A stretch of 22,346 nucleotides of DNA from an uncultured Collinsella sp. (GCA_902470095.1 CABRFG010000036.1:1-22346); one strand, 5' to 3'; positions 1 through 8,003 are shown, counted from the stretch's first letter. Translations and numbers: made by a program. Notes: generated from the sequence alone by a model not told the origin.

Positions 1-76
1 ACTGCGGGAGCGTGCCGTCAGCTCAATGTGTTCGGCTGAGATCGGAAATCAACCGGGCTCGCCCGGGCTCGCCCCT

Positions 77-730
77 CTACTCCAGCCACCATTCCACATC
101 CACGGAGCACTCGACCTCGATAGGCTCTGGCTCCAGCACCGTCACCTTGGAATCAGCCGATCCCGCAGGAGCTCCGAGCGCAAAATCGGCCGCACTTGCA
201 TAGCAAAGCCAATCCATGCTGCCAAGCTGACTGTTGTAGGAGATATGCTTGACGCCATCCAGCTTAGAACCCGATGCCGCCGCAAGCGCCTGCGCATTGT
301 TGCGGGCTCGCTTGACGACGCGGGCGATGAGGGCATCCTCGGCAGCACGCCGGTCGGCTAGATCAAAACCTACGCTCATGTCGGCGCGCGAACCGCAGGT
401 GTTAAGAGCCGTCCATATAGCGGCGACATCGACGGCGTCAATCGACGCGGCGATTGTGCCGTAGGCATGGTAGCTATAGCCAGTGATCGTCGCCTTTCTG
501 CGTGTCGTTCGCGCGTAGCAGGCGTAACCGCGACACGTTAGCTCGTCATCCAAACCAAAGGGCACCAATGCCGCAGCGACCTTAACGCGATCGGCGTTGT
601 AGTCGTTCAGGCACGCCTCCTTGGTATCGAAGCTTCCCCCAAAGCAGATGCTAAACACGACACGATCGGGCATCACCTCGTCCTCGATCTCGGCGCCAAC
701 GCTCACGAACCCAGTTTTATCCATCGACAT
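77..730 (-). CDS. SIMPL domain (DUF541) protein
   Basis: A 217-residue protein whose whole length resembles the SIMPL/DUF541 family. It opens with a short beta-rich segment (TGFVSVGAEIEDEVMPDRVV) typical of the family's N-terminal strand pair, and continues through alternating helix/strand segments to an acidic C-terminus ending in EWWLE. No signal peptide or membrane segment is visible, so a cytoplasmic location is likely, whereas many relatives are periplasmic. The molecular function of the family is poorly known. The start at 730 is preferred because AAAGGA lies 8 nt upstream; an in-frame GTG at 748 would consume that ribosome-binding site. It is separated from the ATPase gene by about 1 kb of non-coding DNA, so it appears to be a single-gene unit. 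Family assignment is fairly secure; its role is unknown. Confidence 0.8.
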   Translation of the reverse strand: MSMDKTGFVSVGAEIEDEVMPDRVVFSICFGGSFDTKEACLNDYNADRVKVAAALVPFGLDDELTCRGYACYARTTRRKATITGYSYHAYGTIAASIDAVDVAAIWTALNTCGSRADMSVGFDLADRRAAEDALIARVVKRARNNAQALAAASGSKLDGVKHISYNSQLGSMDWLCYASAADFALGAPAGSADSKVTVLEPEPIEVECSVDVEWWLE

Positions 731-1288
731 GGCATCCGTCCTTTCCACGAATGGCTACGTTGCGGTAAGCGTAGCCGCCCGTGCGGACACAAAAGCGGGA
801 TGCAGTGCCATGCACCAGGCACGCGCCACGCAGACAGCCCCAAAAGAGTCGCCCGCCTATTCGAATGTGTGAAAAAGATTTAGGCCCGGTGACTTGAATC
901 AGCGGTCATCCCGGGCCCATCAGAGCTCACAGAGCTCTTGGTTGCTTTGGTCTCGCTCTTCACGGCGCTTATCGAACTTTCCGAGGCACTCAAGCAGCAT
1001 TCGAAGCATAACAAGTCGCTGCCATTAAGGCGCTGACCTCTTGACCAAGCAACGGCGCTGCCCAGCTCTTCACCACTTGGGCTGCCGTCGATTTTATTCT
1101 ATCCGCGAGCATCTGGTTTACCAAATGGATTTTCGGTAATGGAGGCCCAGTACCCCGCAAACCGCAAACCGCAAAATCACTACGCCCCAAGTGCCGCCAT
1201 GGGGATCACCGCCACGCCGTCGTCGCGCGTGTAGGCAATGCTCCCCTTTCCAACCACGACCGCCAAAAACGCCGGCGCGGTATTCTAA
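731..1288. other. Gene-poor upstream region of the SIMPL gene
   Basis: No convincing gene. It contains a 7-bp perfect hairpin (GGCTACG/CGTAGCC, 753-776) just ahead of the SIMPL ribosome-binding site, a longer GC-rich imperfect hairpin at 883-917 (GGCCCGG...CCGGGCC), and three tandem CCGCAAA copies at 1155-1175. A short plus-strand open frame from the stop at 890 to TGA 1034-1036 encodes ELTELLVALVSLFTALIELS in its middle, an amphipathic-looking helix. It has no ATG or GTG start and could only begin at TTG 938, so it is listed only as a possible small protein or gene remnant. No clear -35/-10 pair was found. Confidence 0.5.
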
Positions 1289-1350
1289 GACGCGCTTTCC
1301 ACTTGAAGCCATGTCGATTCTGGGACACAGTTTCCGCTTGAAGCCCATCC

Positions 1351-1706
1351 GGAAAGCACGTCCCATTCCGAGGCTTGAATCCGGGACGCAGTTTCCACTT
1401 GAGCTCCTGACGGGAAAGCACGTCCCACTCTGAAGCTCGATTCCGGGATACAGCTTCCGCCAGAGACCTCAGCCGGAAACGGCATCCCACTCTGGAGTCA
1501 GAATCCGGGACACAGCTTCCGCATGCGACCTCGTTGGGAAAGTTCATCCCGTTCTGAGCGCTCATTCCGGGATGCAATTTCCGTTTGAGGCCCGATCTGG
1601 AAACGGCATCCCGTTCTGAAGCCGAAATCTGGAACGCACTTTCCGCCAAAGGTCGCAAAAGGAAAGCACATCCCATTCCCAGCATCAAATCAGGACGCGC
1701 TTCATT
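1351..1706. repeat. Palindrome array 1 (family A, 62-bp period, 6 units)
   Basis: Six units start at 1351, 1413, 1475, 1537, 1599 and 1661, exactly 62 bp apart. Each unit is a 14-nt arm like GGAAAGCACGTCCC, an 18-nt variable loop and an inverted arm like GGGACGCAGTTTCC (46 bp in all). A 16-bp variable linker follows. The sixth unit is degenerate in its right arm. Left of the array, 1289-1335 holds two same-orientation right-arm-like pieces (near 1289-1300 and 1322-1335), which look like a decayed edge. The array begins directly after the stop codon of the ATPase gene in that gene's direction. A 62-bp period is not a multiple of three, so open frames crossing it are not repeat proteins. Confidence 0.9.
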
Positions 1707-1716
1707 ATCCCCACCC

Positions 1717-3096
1717 TCACATCTCGGCAAACGAGATCAGCTTGACGTCTCCCCTACTCTCCGCGGCATCCCGACATCCCTGCGTAAAGCCGCTTTTTGA
1801 GAATAGTGCATAGCTTTTTCGTTGCCGTCTAAAGAGCTCGCTGCGGTGCACGAGCTTTTGCAGCACGTCTTCGCCCACCGGTTCATTGCGCCATTTGCAC
1901 TCCGCAAACAGCGCAGTGCCCTCGCCATCGTCAACAATCAAGTCGATTTCTTCCTGCGTATGCGTGCGATTATCCGTCCCCCACCAGCGCCCGACACTCG
2001 CCGGAACCACATCCAGCTGGCCCGCGCGCGCGAGTTCGTACACGTATTGTCTGCATATAATCTCAAAGACCGTACCCATGTAATCCGATACGTGCGGCTC
2101 AATGCGCTTATACGCCATCTCGGCCATATCGTTTTGAATCAGCCCAATGTTCTGCGGCACAAACTTGTACCAGAACCTAAACATCTGGTCGCTCAGCAGA
2201 TACACGGCTCGCTTATTGCTCGTCTCGTTTAGGGGCAGCTCGCGCTCGACAATCCCAAGCGACGCCAGCTTATCCACATAGCTCTTTACGTTGCTCGCAG
2301 GGATTCCCGTAGAGCTCGCAATCTCCGAGATCTTCGAGCGCCCCTGAGCAATTGCTTGCACGATCGCATCATATTGCTCGGGATTGCGGCACTCTTGCAA
2401 TAGCAGGTTACTCGGCTCCTCAAAGAGATAGCCCGTAGGAGTAAGAAAAAGACGTTTGATGTTGTCCTTGAGCGATACGGCAGGATCGACTTTCTCGATA
2501 TATGCAGGAATGCCGCCCGTCATGCCATAGCAAACTGCAGCGTCTTCGCGACCCATGATCTGCCACAGGCCGAGGGTCGTCATAAAATCGAGCGGCATGA
2601 TCTTAAACTGGGCCGTACGCCTACCGTATAGTGGGCTCTCGTAGCCCAACACCTGTTCCTCCATAAACGAAAGAGACGAGCCGCATAGAATCAGCATGAG
2701 CCTAGTCTCTTTGTACAAGTGATCAATCTTGTCTTGCAGCAACGAACTGATCTCGGGATTCGATTGGGCGAGATAGGGATACTCGTCAATCACGACAATC
2801 AAACGTTCCGTGCGAGCCATGGTGGCCAATGCATCGAACGCCTCGTCAAAACTACGAAACGACACGCCTGCAGCACCAACCGAACCCGCAAGTATCGCCT
2901 GGCTAAAGCCGTGCAGGTTTGCCTCTGCATTGGTACGACGAGCTTGAAAGTAAATAGCCTTCTTGTCTTGGATGAATTCTGTGATAAGACGCGTTTTGCC
3001 CACACGACGACGGCCGTAAATCACAGGCATCTCAAAGGAGCCCGTGCCATACAGTCGATCGAGCTCGGACATTTCCACTGTTCTTCCGATAAACAT
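1717..3096 (-). CDS. DUF234-type AAA ATPase with C-terminal nuclease-like domain
   Basis: A 459-residue ATP-binding protein of the ATPase_2/DUF234 class, common in archaea and gut Actinobacteria. The N-terminal P-loop domain has Walker A GRRRVGKT (28-35), Walker B LIVVIDEYP (99-107, D104/E105) and a sensor-like LILCGSS (135-141). Residues about 240-290 look like a winged helix (ISEIASSTGIPASNVKSYVD). The C-terminal DUF234 part has EEIDLIVDD (382-390) and FAECKW (397-402); D385 with E399-x-K401 fits a PD-(D/E)XK nuclease-like core. The biological role of this family is not settled; defence, mobile-element and housekeeping roles have been suggested. The start is supported by GGAAGG before ATG. 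Base composition looks more AT-rich than the flanking metabolic operon, suggesting transfer. A perfect palindrome lies immediately upstream and palindrome arrays lie on both sides. Confidence 0.85.
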   Translation of the reverse strand: MFIGRTVEMSELDRLYGTGSFEMPVIYGRRRVGKTRLITEFIQDKKAIYFQARRTNAEANLHGFSQAILAGSVGAAGVSFRSFDEAFDALATMARTERLIVVIDEYPYLAQSNPEISSLLQDKIDHLYKETRLMLILCGSSLSFMEEQVLGYESPLYGRRTAQFKIMPLDFMTTLGLWQIMGREDAAVCYGMTGGIPAYIEKVDPAVSLKDNIKRLFLTPTGYLFEEPSNLLLQECRNPEQYDAIVQAIAQGRSKISEIASSTGIPASNVKSYVDKLASLGIVERELPLNETSNKRAVYLLSDQMFRFWYKFVPQNIGLIQNDMAEMAYKRIEPHVSDYMGTVFEIICRQYVYELARAGQLDVVPASVGRWWGTDNRTHTQEEIDLIVDDGEGTALFAECKWRNEPVGEDVLQKLVHRSELFRRQRKSYALFSKSGFTQGCRDAAESRGDVKLISFAEM

Positions 3097-3111
3097 AGGG
3101 CCATCCTTCCT

Positions 3112-3167
3112 TTACGTTATAGCTAGCTATATTATACCTTCCTATAATATAGCTAGCTATAACGTAA
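3112..3167. promoter_or_regulatory. Perfect 25-bp inverted repeat upstream of the ATPase gene
   Basis: Arms 3112-3136 and 3143-3167 are perfect inverted copies separated by the 6 nt CCTTCC. Each arm contains the self-complementary 14-mer TATAGCTAGCTATA (3118-3131 and 3148-3161), whose starts are 30 bp apart. TATAAT occurs on the minus strand at 3131-3136, pointing at the ATPase start, and symmetrically on the plus strand at 3143-3148, pointing at array 2. Neither has a strong -35. This fits a symmetric operator/promoter, perhaps autoregulated by the ATPase's own winged helix (inference), or an RNA hairpin in the leader. Confidence 0.7.
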
Positions 3168-3222
3168 TTCGACAAGCGGCGCACGCAAAAGGGGCGGTAC
3201 ACCACCGCACGTGGACCGTTCC

Positions 3223-3454
3223 GGAAAATGTATCCCGTTCTGGAGCCAAAAACTGGGCCGTAGTTTCCGCCAAGCATGCCATCCGGAAAGTGCGTCCCAC
3301 CCCGAGGCTCGATTCCGGGACGCAGTTTCCGCTTGAGGCCCGATCCGGAAACGGCATCCCACTCCGAGGCCGAAATCTGGGACGCAGTTTCCGGTTGAGG
3401 GGCGTTCCGGAAAGCGCGTCCCATTCCGAACGTCAATTCCGGGACATAGTTTCC
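3223..3454. repeat. Palindrome array 2 (family A, 62-bp period, 4 units)
   Basis: Four 46-bp palindromic units start at 3223, 3285, 3347 and 3409, exactly 62 bp apart, with 16-bp linkers. Arms match those of array 1 (GGAAA...TCCC and GGGA...TTTCC). The unit with its preceding linker at 3331-3392 matches 1583-1644 of array 1 at about 54 of 62 positions, including loop and linker, which shows duplication of units between arrays. The array lies between the divergent ATPase and DUF559-like genes. Confidence 0.9.
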
Positions 3455-3738
3455 GCCGACACAGACGACGACCTGCAGCCCTTATCACATGCCTTCAAAC
3501 ATGCAATCCAGAAACACAAAACAGCAGATAGATTGCTCTTTTTCAAAAAAGTACACGTCCCAAAACTTACCAAGACTTCATATCTAGCTACCGTTCAAGG
3601 TCGCCGATTGCCGCCCACCGATTCGGATGTAAAAATGTCGCCGAAAACAGGCCATCTACCTGCATGGTTAGATTTTGGTCAGCTGAGCGGCAAGTTCCAG
3701 CTGATACGTTTTTGCTACCCAAAAGGAGGCGGTAGCTC
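3455..3738 (+). other. Upstream region of the DUF559-like gene
   Basis: An AT-richer non-coding stretch. It contains a short inverted repeat CTTTTTCAAAAAAG near 3538-3551 and two CAGCTGA words near 3681 and 3700. A strong ribosome-binding site (AAAAGGAGG, 3721-3729) precedes the ATG at 3739. The promoter of the downstream gene must lie here or further left, but no clean -35/-10 pair is visible. Confidence 0.5.
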
Positions 3739-4737
3739 ATGACCCATTACAATGACCAACTCATCGACCAGCTGCTCACTCAAGCCGAACAAGAGGGGCG
3801 CTGTCTGATTCCCCCGAGCACGGCGATCCGAAAAGCGCTCCTTCGGCGCACCGGCGGCACGGTTGTCTCGCCCATGTCGGGGTTGTTTGCGCGAAAAACG
3901 CGCTGGGATGAACTCAACCGAGCGCAACGCCATTGCGAGATTATCCGCGCCCTTGCGATCATCCATCCCGATTGGACGTTCTGCTCGTTTTCGGCAGCTT
4001 GCCTGCTGGGGCTCGAGGCCTCGTGGCGGCACCTGAATGTTGTGCATGTCTGCAGCTCGACAAAGCCGTCGGCTCGTCCGGGCGCACATATTCAGCGGCA
4101 CCAGATTGAGCCGGCCGGAGCAATACGCAGAGCCGGCATATCGGTAACGCCGCCCAACCAAACGGCCACAGATTGCCTGCTGCAAACTGGTTTTACCGAC
4201 GGCATGCCCATTGCCGACTCGGCGATCTCAAAGCTCGGCCTTGCGCCGGAACAGCTGATGGAGGCCGTTGAGCAACGAGCGACTACCCGCAATGGTCGCG
4301 CGATTCGCACCGCCCTCACAACGCTTCGATATGCCGACGCCCGCGCCGAGAGCGGCGGGGAATCGGTCGCCCGAGCCGTCATGATCGAGACGGGCTTTGC
4401 GCCCGACTGGCTTCAATACGAGTTGACGGACCCCTTCGATTCGGCCAAGCCCATACGAACGGACTTTGCCTGGGAGCGCCAGGCGCGGGAACTCACGCTC
4501 GGCGAGCTCGACGGGCTCATCAAATATACCGACCAGACCATGCTGGCCGGACGCACCACCGCCGAAGCACTCGTTGCCGAACGACAGCGCGAGGCGCACC
4601 TATCGCTCTACGGCCACCCTCTGCTGCGCTTTACCATGAACGAGGTCCGCTCGGCAGGAATGCTCGCCAAAAAGCTGCAGACGGCAGGCATCCGGCAGAC
4701 CGCGCTGCCGACATGGCTCAACGATATTGAGCTGTAG
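3739..4737 (+). CDS. AbiEi-like / DUF559-like two-domain protein
   Basis: A 332-residue protein of a type common in Actinobacteria. The N-terminal half (1-about 200) resembles proteins annotated as AbiEi-type antitoxin-domain or transcriptional-regulator-like: a basic first domain, then FCSFSAACLLGL (81-92), equivalent to the family's 'S..sAA.l.gl' stretch. The C-terminal part has the order seen in DUF559/Vsr-like nuclease folds: ESVARAVMIETGF (208-220), RTDFAW (240-245), GELDGLIKY (255-263), a basic helix AERQREAHL (280-288) and LLRFTMNEV (295-303). E208, D242, E256/D258 and K262 are candidate active-site residues. No toxin partner (AbiEii nucleotidyltransferase) is adjacent, so an antitoxin role is not supported by context. 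The start has AAAAGGAGG 9 nt upstream. Arrays 2 and 3 flank the gene. Biochemical function is unknown. Confidence 0.7.
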   Translation: MTHYNDQLIDQLLTQAEQEGRCLIPPSTAIRKALLRRTGGTVVSPMSGLFARKTRWDELNRAQRHCEIIRALAIIHPDWTFCSFSAACLLGLEASWRHLNVVHVCSSTKPSARPGAHIQRHQIEPAGAIRRAGISVTPPNQTATDCLLQTGFTDGMPIADSAISKLGLAPEQLMEAVEQRATTRNGRAIRTALTTLRYADARAESGGESVARAVMIETGFAPDWLQYELTDPFDSAKPIRTDFAWERQARELTLGELDGLIKYTDQTMLAGRTTAEALVAERQREAHLSLYGHPLLRFTMNEVRSAGMLAKKLQTAGIRQTALPTWLNDIEL

Positions 4738-4809
4738 GAGCTGCTAGGCCACGCATCGCCGAATCGCATCCCCCTATCTGGGCCGCGTTTTCCCAACGGC
4801 CACGCCAAC

Positions 4810-5102
4810 GGAAAGCGCGTCCCAGGCTGGACGCTCAAAACGGGACGCACTTTCCGGATGGCGGACCTAGCGGAAAGCGTGTCCCGGAATCAGGTCTCGG
4901 AACGGGTCGTGCTTTCCGGTTGAGTCCTTCAGCGGAAACCGCATCCCGGAATAAACACTCAAACTGGGATGCGCTTTCCAAACGACCGGCCAGCGGAAAA
5001 CGCATCCCATTCTGAGGCATGATTCCGGGACGCAGTTTCCGCATGCGGCCCCGTTGGGAAAGTTCATCCCGTTCCGAAGCTGGATTCCGGGACACAGTTT
5101 CC
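4810..5102. repeat. Palindrome array 3 (family A, 61-62-bp period, 5 units)
   Basis: Units start at 4810, 4872, 4934, 4995 and 5057, each 46 bp long with the same GGAAA...TCCC / GGGA...TTTCC arms. Spacing is 62, 62, 61 and 62 bp. A sixth, degenerate unit is visible at about 4748-4793, keeping mainly its right arm. The linker and following arm at 5041-5074 match 1521-1554 of array 1 with two differences in 34 nt. The array fills the convergent gap between the DUF559-like gene and the xdhD terminator. Confidence 0.9.
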
Positions 5103-5120
5103 GCATGCGGAGGCGCTCCA

Positions 5121-5156
5121 AACAAAAGGCCCCGGCTCGCGATGGAGCCGGGGGCC
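5121..5156 (-). terminator. Rho-independent terminator of the purine operon
   Basis: An 11-bp GC-rich stem (GGCCCCGGCTC at 5128-5138 with GAGCCGGGG-GCC at 5145-5156, one bulged G), followed on the minus strand by TTTTGTTTG. It lies about 70 nt past the xdhD stop codon and closes the five-gene minus-strand operon. Confidence 0.85.
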
Positions 5157-5225
5157 AAAGGCGCAGCATATGCAGTTGATATTGAGCGCGAACAGCCCAT
5201 CAGCAATGGCTGTCCGCGCCCTACC

Positions 5226-8003
5226 CTACCCGCGGTTGCGAACGCGGCTGTACGGCGTATCCACCATGGGCAGATCCGGACGCAGCTTGCCGTCGAATGC
5301 GCGATAGGCGTTCTGTACGGCGGGCGCCGTGGGAATCGTTGCGATCTCACCGATGCCCTTGCCGCCGTATGCCACGGGCAACAGCTCGTCCTTCTCCACG
5401 TAGATGGCGTGGATATTCGGAATCTCGGGCGCACGGAACAGCCCGAGCGTACCGTACCTTGCCTGGGGTACGCAGTCCTTGAGCGGCCAGTCCTCGGTAA
5501 GCGCATAGCCCATACCCATGAGCACGCCGCCTTCGATCTGACCCTGGATGGAGATGGGGTTGACCACCTTGCCGGAATCGTGCGCGGCATAGACCTCGCT
5601 CACGCGGCCGTCATCATCCAGAATGACCACATGCGTGGCAAACCCGTAGCAGATGTGGCTCTTGGGGTTGGGAACGTCGGCGCCCAGCTTGTCGGTCGGC
5701 TCCAGGTACACGTAGCCAAACTCGCATCCCTCGAGCGCCTTGATGGCAGCCGCGGGATCCTGAGGATGCATACCCTGGCCGGCGACGAGCTCCTGCGTGC
5801 GCAGCTGATAGGCGCGACCGTCGTCGTACTCAATCTTGACGCCGTCGCCATGCGCGCTCACGGGAGTATCGGGTGCGGGCTTGCCGGCCTCGATGTCAAG
5901 CATGGCATCGCGCAGCAGGAAGGCGGCACCGCGCACGGCCTCGCCGGTCACGACCGTCTGACGCGAGCCAGACGTGGTGCCGGAGTCGGGAGCGTTCTCG
6001 GTGGAGCACTCGCCATTGGCAATGCAGCTCAGCGGCAGACCGCAGGCCTCGGCAACGTCCTGCAAAAAGACCGTGTTGCAGCCCTGGCCGATGTCGGACG
6101 TGGCGGCGTAGACCACGGCGCGGCCATCCTCGACGCGGATCTTGCAGCGGCCGGCATCGGGCAGGCCCACGCCCACGCCGGCGTTCTTCATGGCGCAGGC
6201 GATACCGGCGTGTCCGGGATGCGCGTAGTAGGCATCCTTGACCTCGAGCAGCGTCTCCTTCAGTGCCGTGGAGCAATCGGCAATCTGGCCGTTGGGCAAA
6301 ACCTCGCCCGGCTCGATGGCGTTACGGTAGCGGATCTCCCACGGATCCAGGCCGACCTTCTCGGCCAGCAGGTCGATCAGGCTCTCGAGCGCAAACTCGG
6401 ACTGGCAAACGCCAAAGCCGCGGTACGCACCGGCGGGCGGGTTGTTGGTGTAGTAGCCAAAGCCGCGAATGTCGGTGTTCTGGTACTTGTAGGGGCCGAC
6501 GGCATGCGTACAGGCGCGCTCGAGCACCGGGCCGCACAGCGACGCGTAGGCGCCGGTATCAAAGTTGATCTCGCAATCCAGGCCGGTAAAGTTGCCCTCG
6601 GCGTCGCAGCCCAGTGTAAAGGTGCCGTCCATGGCGTGACGCTTGGGATGGAAAGCGAGCGACTCGGCACGCGTGAGCTTACACTTCACAGGACGCTGGA
6701 ACTTATATGCGGCGAGCGCGGCCAAGTGCTGGATGGACACGTCCTCCTTGCCGCCAAAGCCGCCACCCACGAGCATGGTCTCGACGACCACGCGCTCGGG
6801 CTCGCTATCCCAGCCAAACATGTGAGCGCACTCTTTGCGCGTGTCGTAGGCGCCCTGGTCGGTCGACTGCACCTTGACGCCATTCTTGTACGGGAAGGCA
6901 ACGGCGCACTCGGGCTCCAAGAAGGCATGCTCGGTAAAGGGCGTGGTAAAGCGCTGCGTCACGGTAAACGCGCTCTCTGCCAGCGCCTTGGCGGCGTCAC
7001 CGCGCGTCACGTGACGGCTCTGGCACACGTTGTCCTTGAGCTCCACCGTGTTGCCAAAGGCAAAGAAGCTGTCGTGCAGGCGCGGGGCGTCGGCAGACCT
7101 GGCCTCGGCGATGTTGCGCACGGGCTCCAGCGGCTCGTAATCAATCTTTACGAGCTTCTTGGCCTTCTCGAGCGTCGCCTCGTCCTCGGCAACCACCAGC
7201 ACGATGGCATCGCCCACGCAGCGGGTGATGTCGCCCTGGGCGATCATGACGTCCCAGTCCTGGATAAGGTGGCCGACCTGGTTGACCGGCACGTCCTCGG
7301 CGCGCAGGATGCCAACCACACCGGGTAGGGCCTCGGCCTTGGAGGTATCGATGGAGAGCACGCGGGCACGCGGATACTTGGAGCGCACGGCGCTGGCGTA
7401 GGTCAGGCCCGGCTGGTCGATCTCGTCGATGTCGTCGGGGTACTTGCCCTCGCCGAGCACCTTCTTGCGCACGTCAATACGGAAGGCGCGCTTGCCCACG
7501 CCGTAGTCGTCGCCGCGCTCCAGATCCTCGTCGATCTGCTTTTCGCCGCGGAGCACCGCAGCGGCCAGCGCAATGCCCTCGATAATCTTTTTGTAGCCGG
7601 TGCAGCGGCAAACATTGCCGCGGATGGCGTACTTGATCTGCTCCTCGGTAGGCTCGGGATCCTCGGCGATGAGCGCTGCACCCGCCATGACCATACCGGG
7701 GATACAAAAGCCGCACTGCACGGCGCCCACGGCGCCAAAGGCGTACACAAAGGCCTCGCGCACGTTCTCGGGCAGGCCCTCGACAGTCACGATGTCGCGG
7801 CCGGCGGCAAGGGCGGTGGTCAGCACGCACGCCTTGACGGCCGCACCGTCCACATGGATGGTGCAGGTGCCGCAGGCGCCCTCGGAGCAGCCGTCCTTGG
7901 CGGAGTGAATGTGCAGGTCGTCGCGCAGATAGCGCAGCAGCGGTTTGTTTTGGGTCGTCGTGTGCTCGACGCCGTTAACGGTAAAAGTGAATTCCTGTGC
8001 CAT
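5226..8003 (-). CDS. xdhD: XdhD-type molybdenum hydroxylase (2Fe-2S/Mo fusion)
   Basis: A 925-residue xanthine-oxidase-family enzyme joining the Fe-S and molybdopterin domains in one chain, as in E. coli XdhD (about 950 aa) and the group called selenium-dependent xanthine dehydrogenase. The N-terminal plant-type [2Fe-2S] cluster uses C39, C44, C47 and C59; the helical [2Fe-2S] domain uses C97, C100, C132 and C134. The molybdopterin part follows from about residue 170, with GGGFGGKE (413-420), AYRGFG (526-531) and the catalytic base in GKGIGE (E886). There is no FAD domain. Expected chemistry is hydroxylation of a purine or related heterocycle with water as oxygen donor, in the cytoplasm; the exact substrate is not visible. 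A labile selenium ligand is known for relatives but leaves no sequence trace here. It is the last gene of the operon, 12 nt after the ferredoxin, with an AAGGGA ribosome-binding site. Confidence 0.92.
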   Translation of the reverse strand: MAQEFTFTVNGVEHTTTQNKPLLRYLRDDLHIHSAKDGCSEGACGTCTIHVDGAAVKACVLTTALAAGRDIVTVEGLPENVREAFVYAFGAVGAVQCGFCIPGMVMAGAALIAEDPEPTEEQIKYAIRGNVCRCTGYKKIIEGIALAAAVLRGEKQIDEDLERGDDYGVGKRAFRIDVRKKVLGEGKYPDDIDEIDQPGLTYASAVRSKYPRARVLSIDTSKAEALPGVVGILRAEDVPVNQVGHLIQDWDVMIAQGDITRCVGDAIVLVVAEDEATLEKAKKLVKIDYEPLEPVRNIAEARSADAPRLHDSFFAFGNTVELKDNVCQSRHVTRGDAAKALAESAFTVTQRFTTPFTEHAFLEPECAVAFPYKNGVKVQSTDQGAYDTRKECAHMFGWDSEPERVVVETMLVGGGFGGKEDVSIQHLAALAAYKFQRPVKCKLTRAESLAFHPKRHAMDGTFTLGCDAEGNFTGLDCEINFDTGAYASLCGPVLERACTHAVGPYKYQNTDIRGFGYYTNNPPAGAYRGFGVCQSEFALESLIDLLAEKVGLDPWEIRYRNAIEPGEVLPNGQIADCSTALKETLLEVKDAYYAHPGHAGIACAMKNAGVGVGLPDAGRCKIRVEDGRAVVYAATSDIGQGCNTVFLQDVAEACGLPLSCIANGECSTENAPDSGTTSGSRQTVVTGEAVRGAAFLLRDAMLDIEAGKPAPDTPVSAHGDGVKIEYDDGRAYQLRTQELVAGQGMHPQDPAAAIKALEGCEFGYVYLEPTDKLGADVPNPKSHICYGFATHVVILDDDGRVSEVYAAHDSGKVVNPISIQGQIEGGVLMGMGYALTEDWPLKDCVPQARYGTLGLFRAPEIPNIHAIYVEKDELLPVAYGGKGIGEIATIPTAPAVQNAYRAFDGKLRPDLPMVDTPYSRVRNRG

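Noticed and set aside
1206..1730. Minus-strand open frame across array 1 as a repeat protein
   Set aside because: The 62-bp repeat period is not divisible by three, so each unit is read in a different frame; the open frame is a by-product of GC-rich palindromes.
3044..3742. Plus-strand 232-codon open frame
   Set aside because: It runs through the perfect palindrome, array 2 and the ATPase start, and has no coding character or ribosome-binding site.
3739..4737. AbiE toxin-antitoxin pair
   Set aside because: No AbiEii-type nucleotidyltransferase follows; the C-terminus fits a DUF559-like fold instead.
1289..5102. Family A arrays as CRISPR
   Set aside because: The conserved parts are alternately inverted, degenerate 14-mers; spacers would be only 16-18 nt, and no cas gene is near.
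5019..7328. Long plus-strand open frame opposite xdhD
   Set aside because: It is the antisense shadow of xdhD in GC-rich DNA; the minus-strand product has a full set of family motifs.
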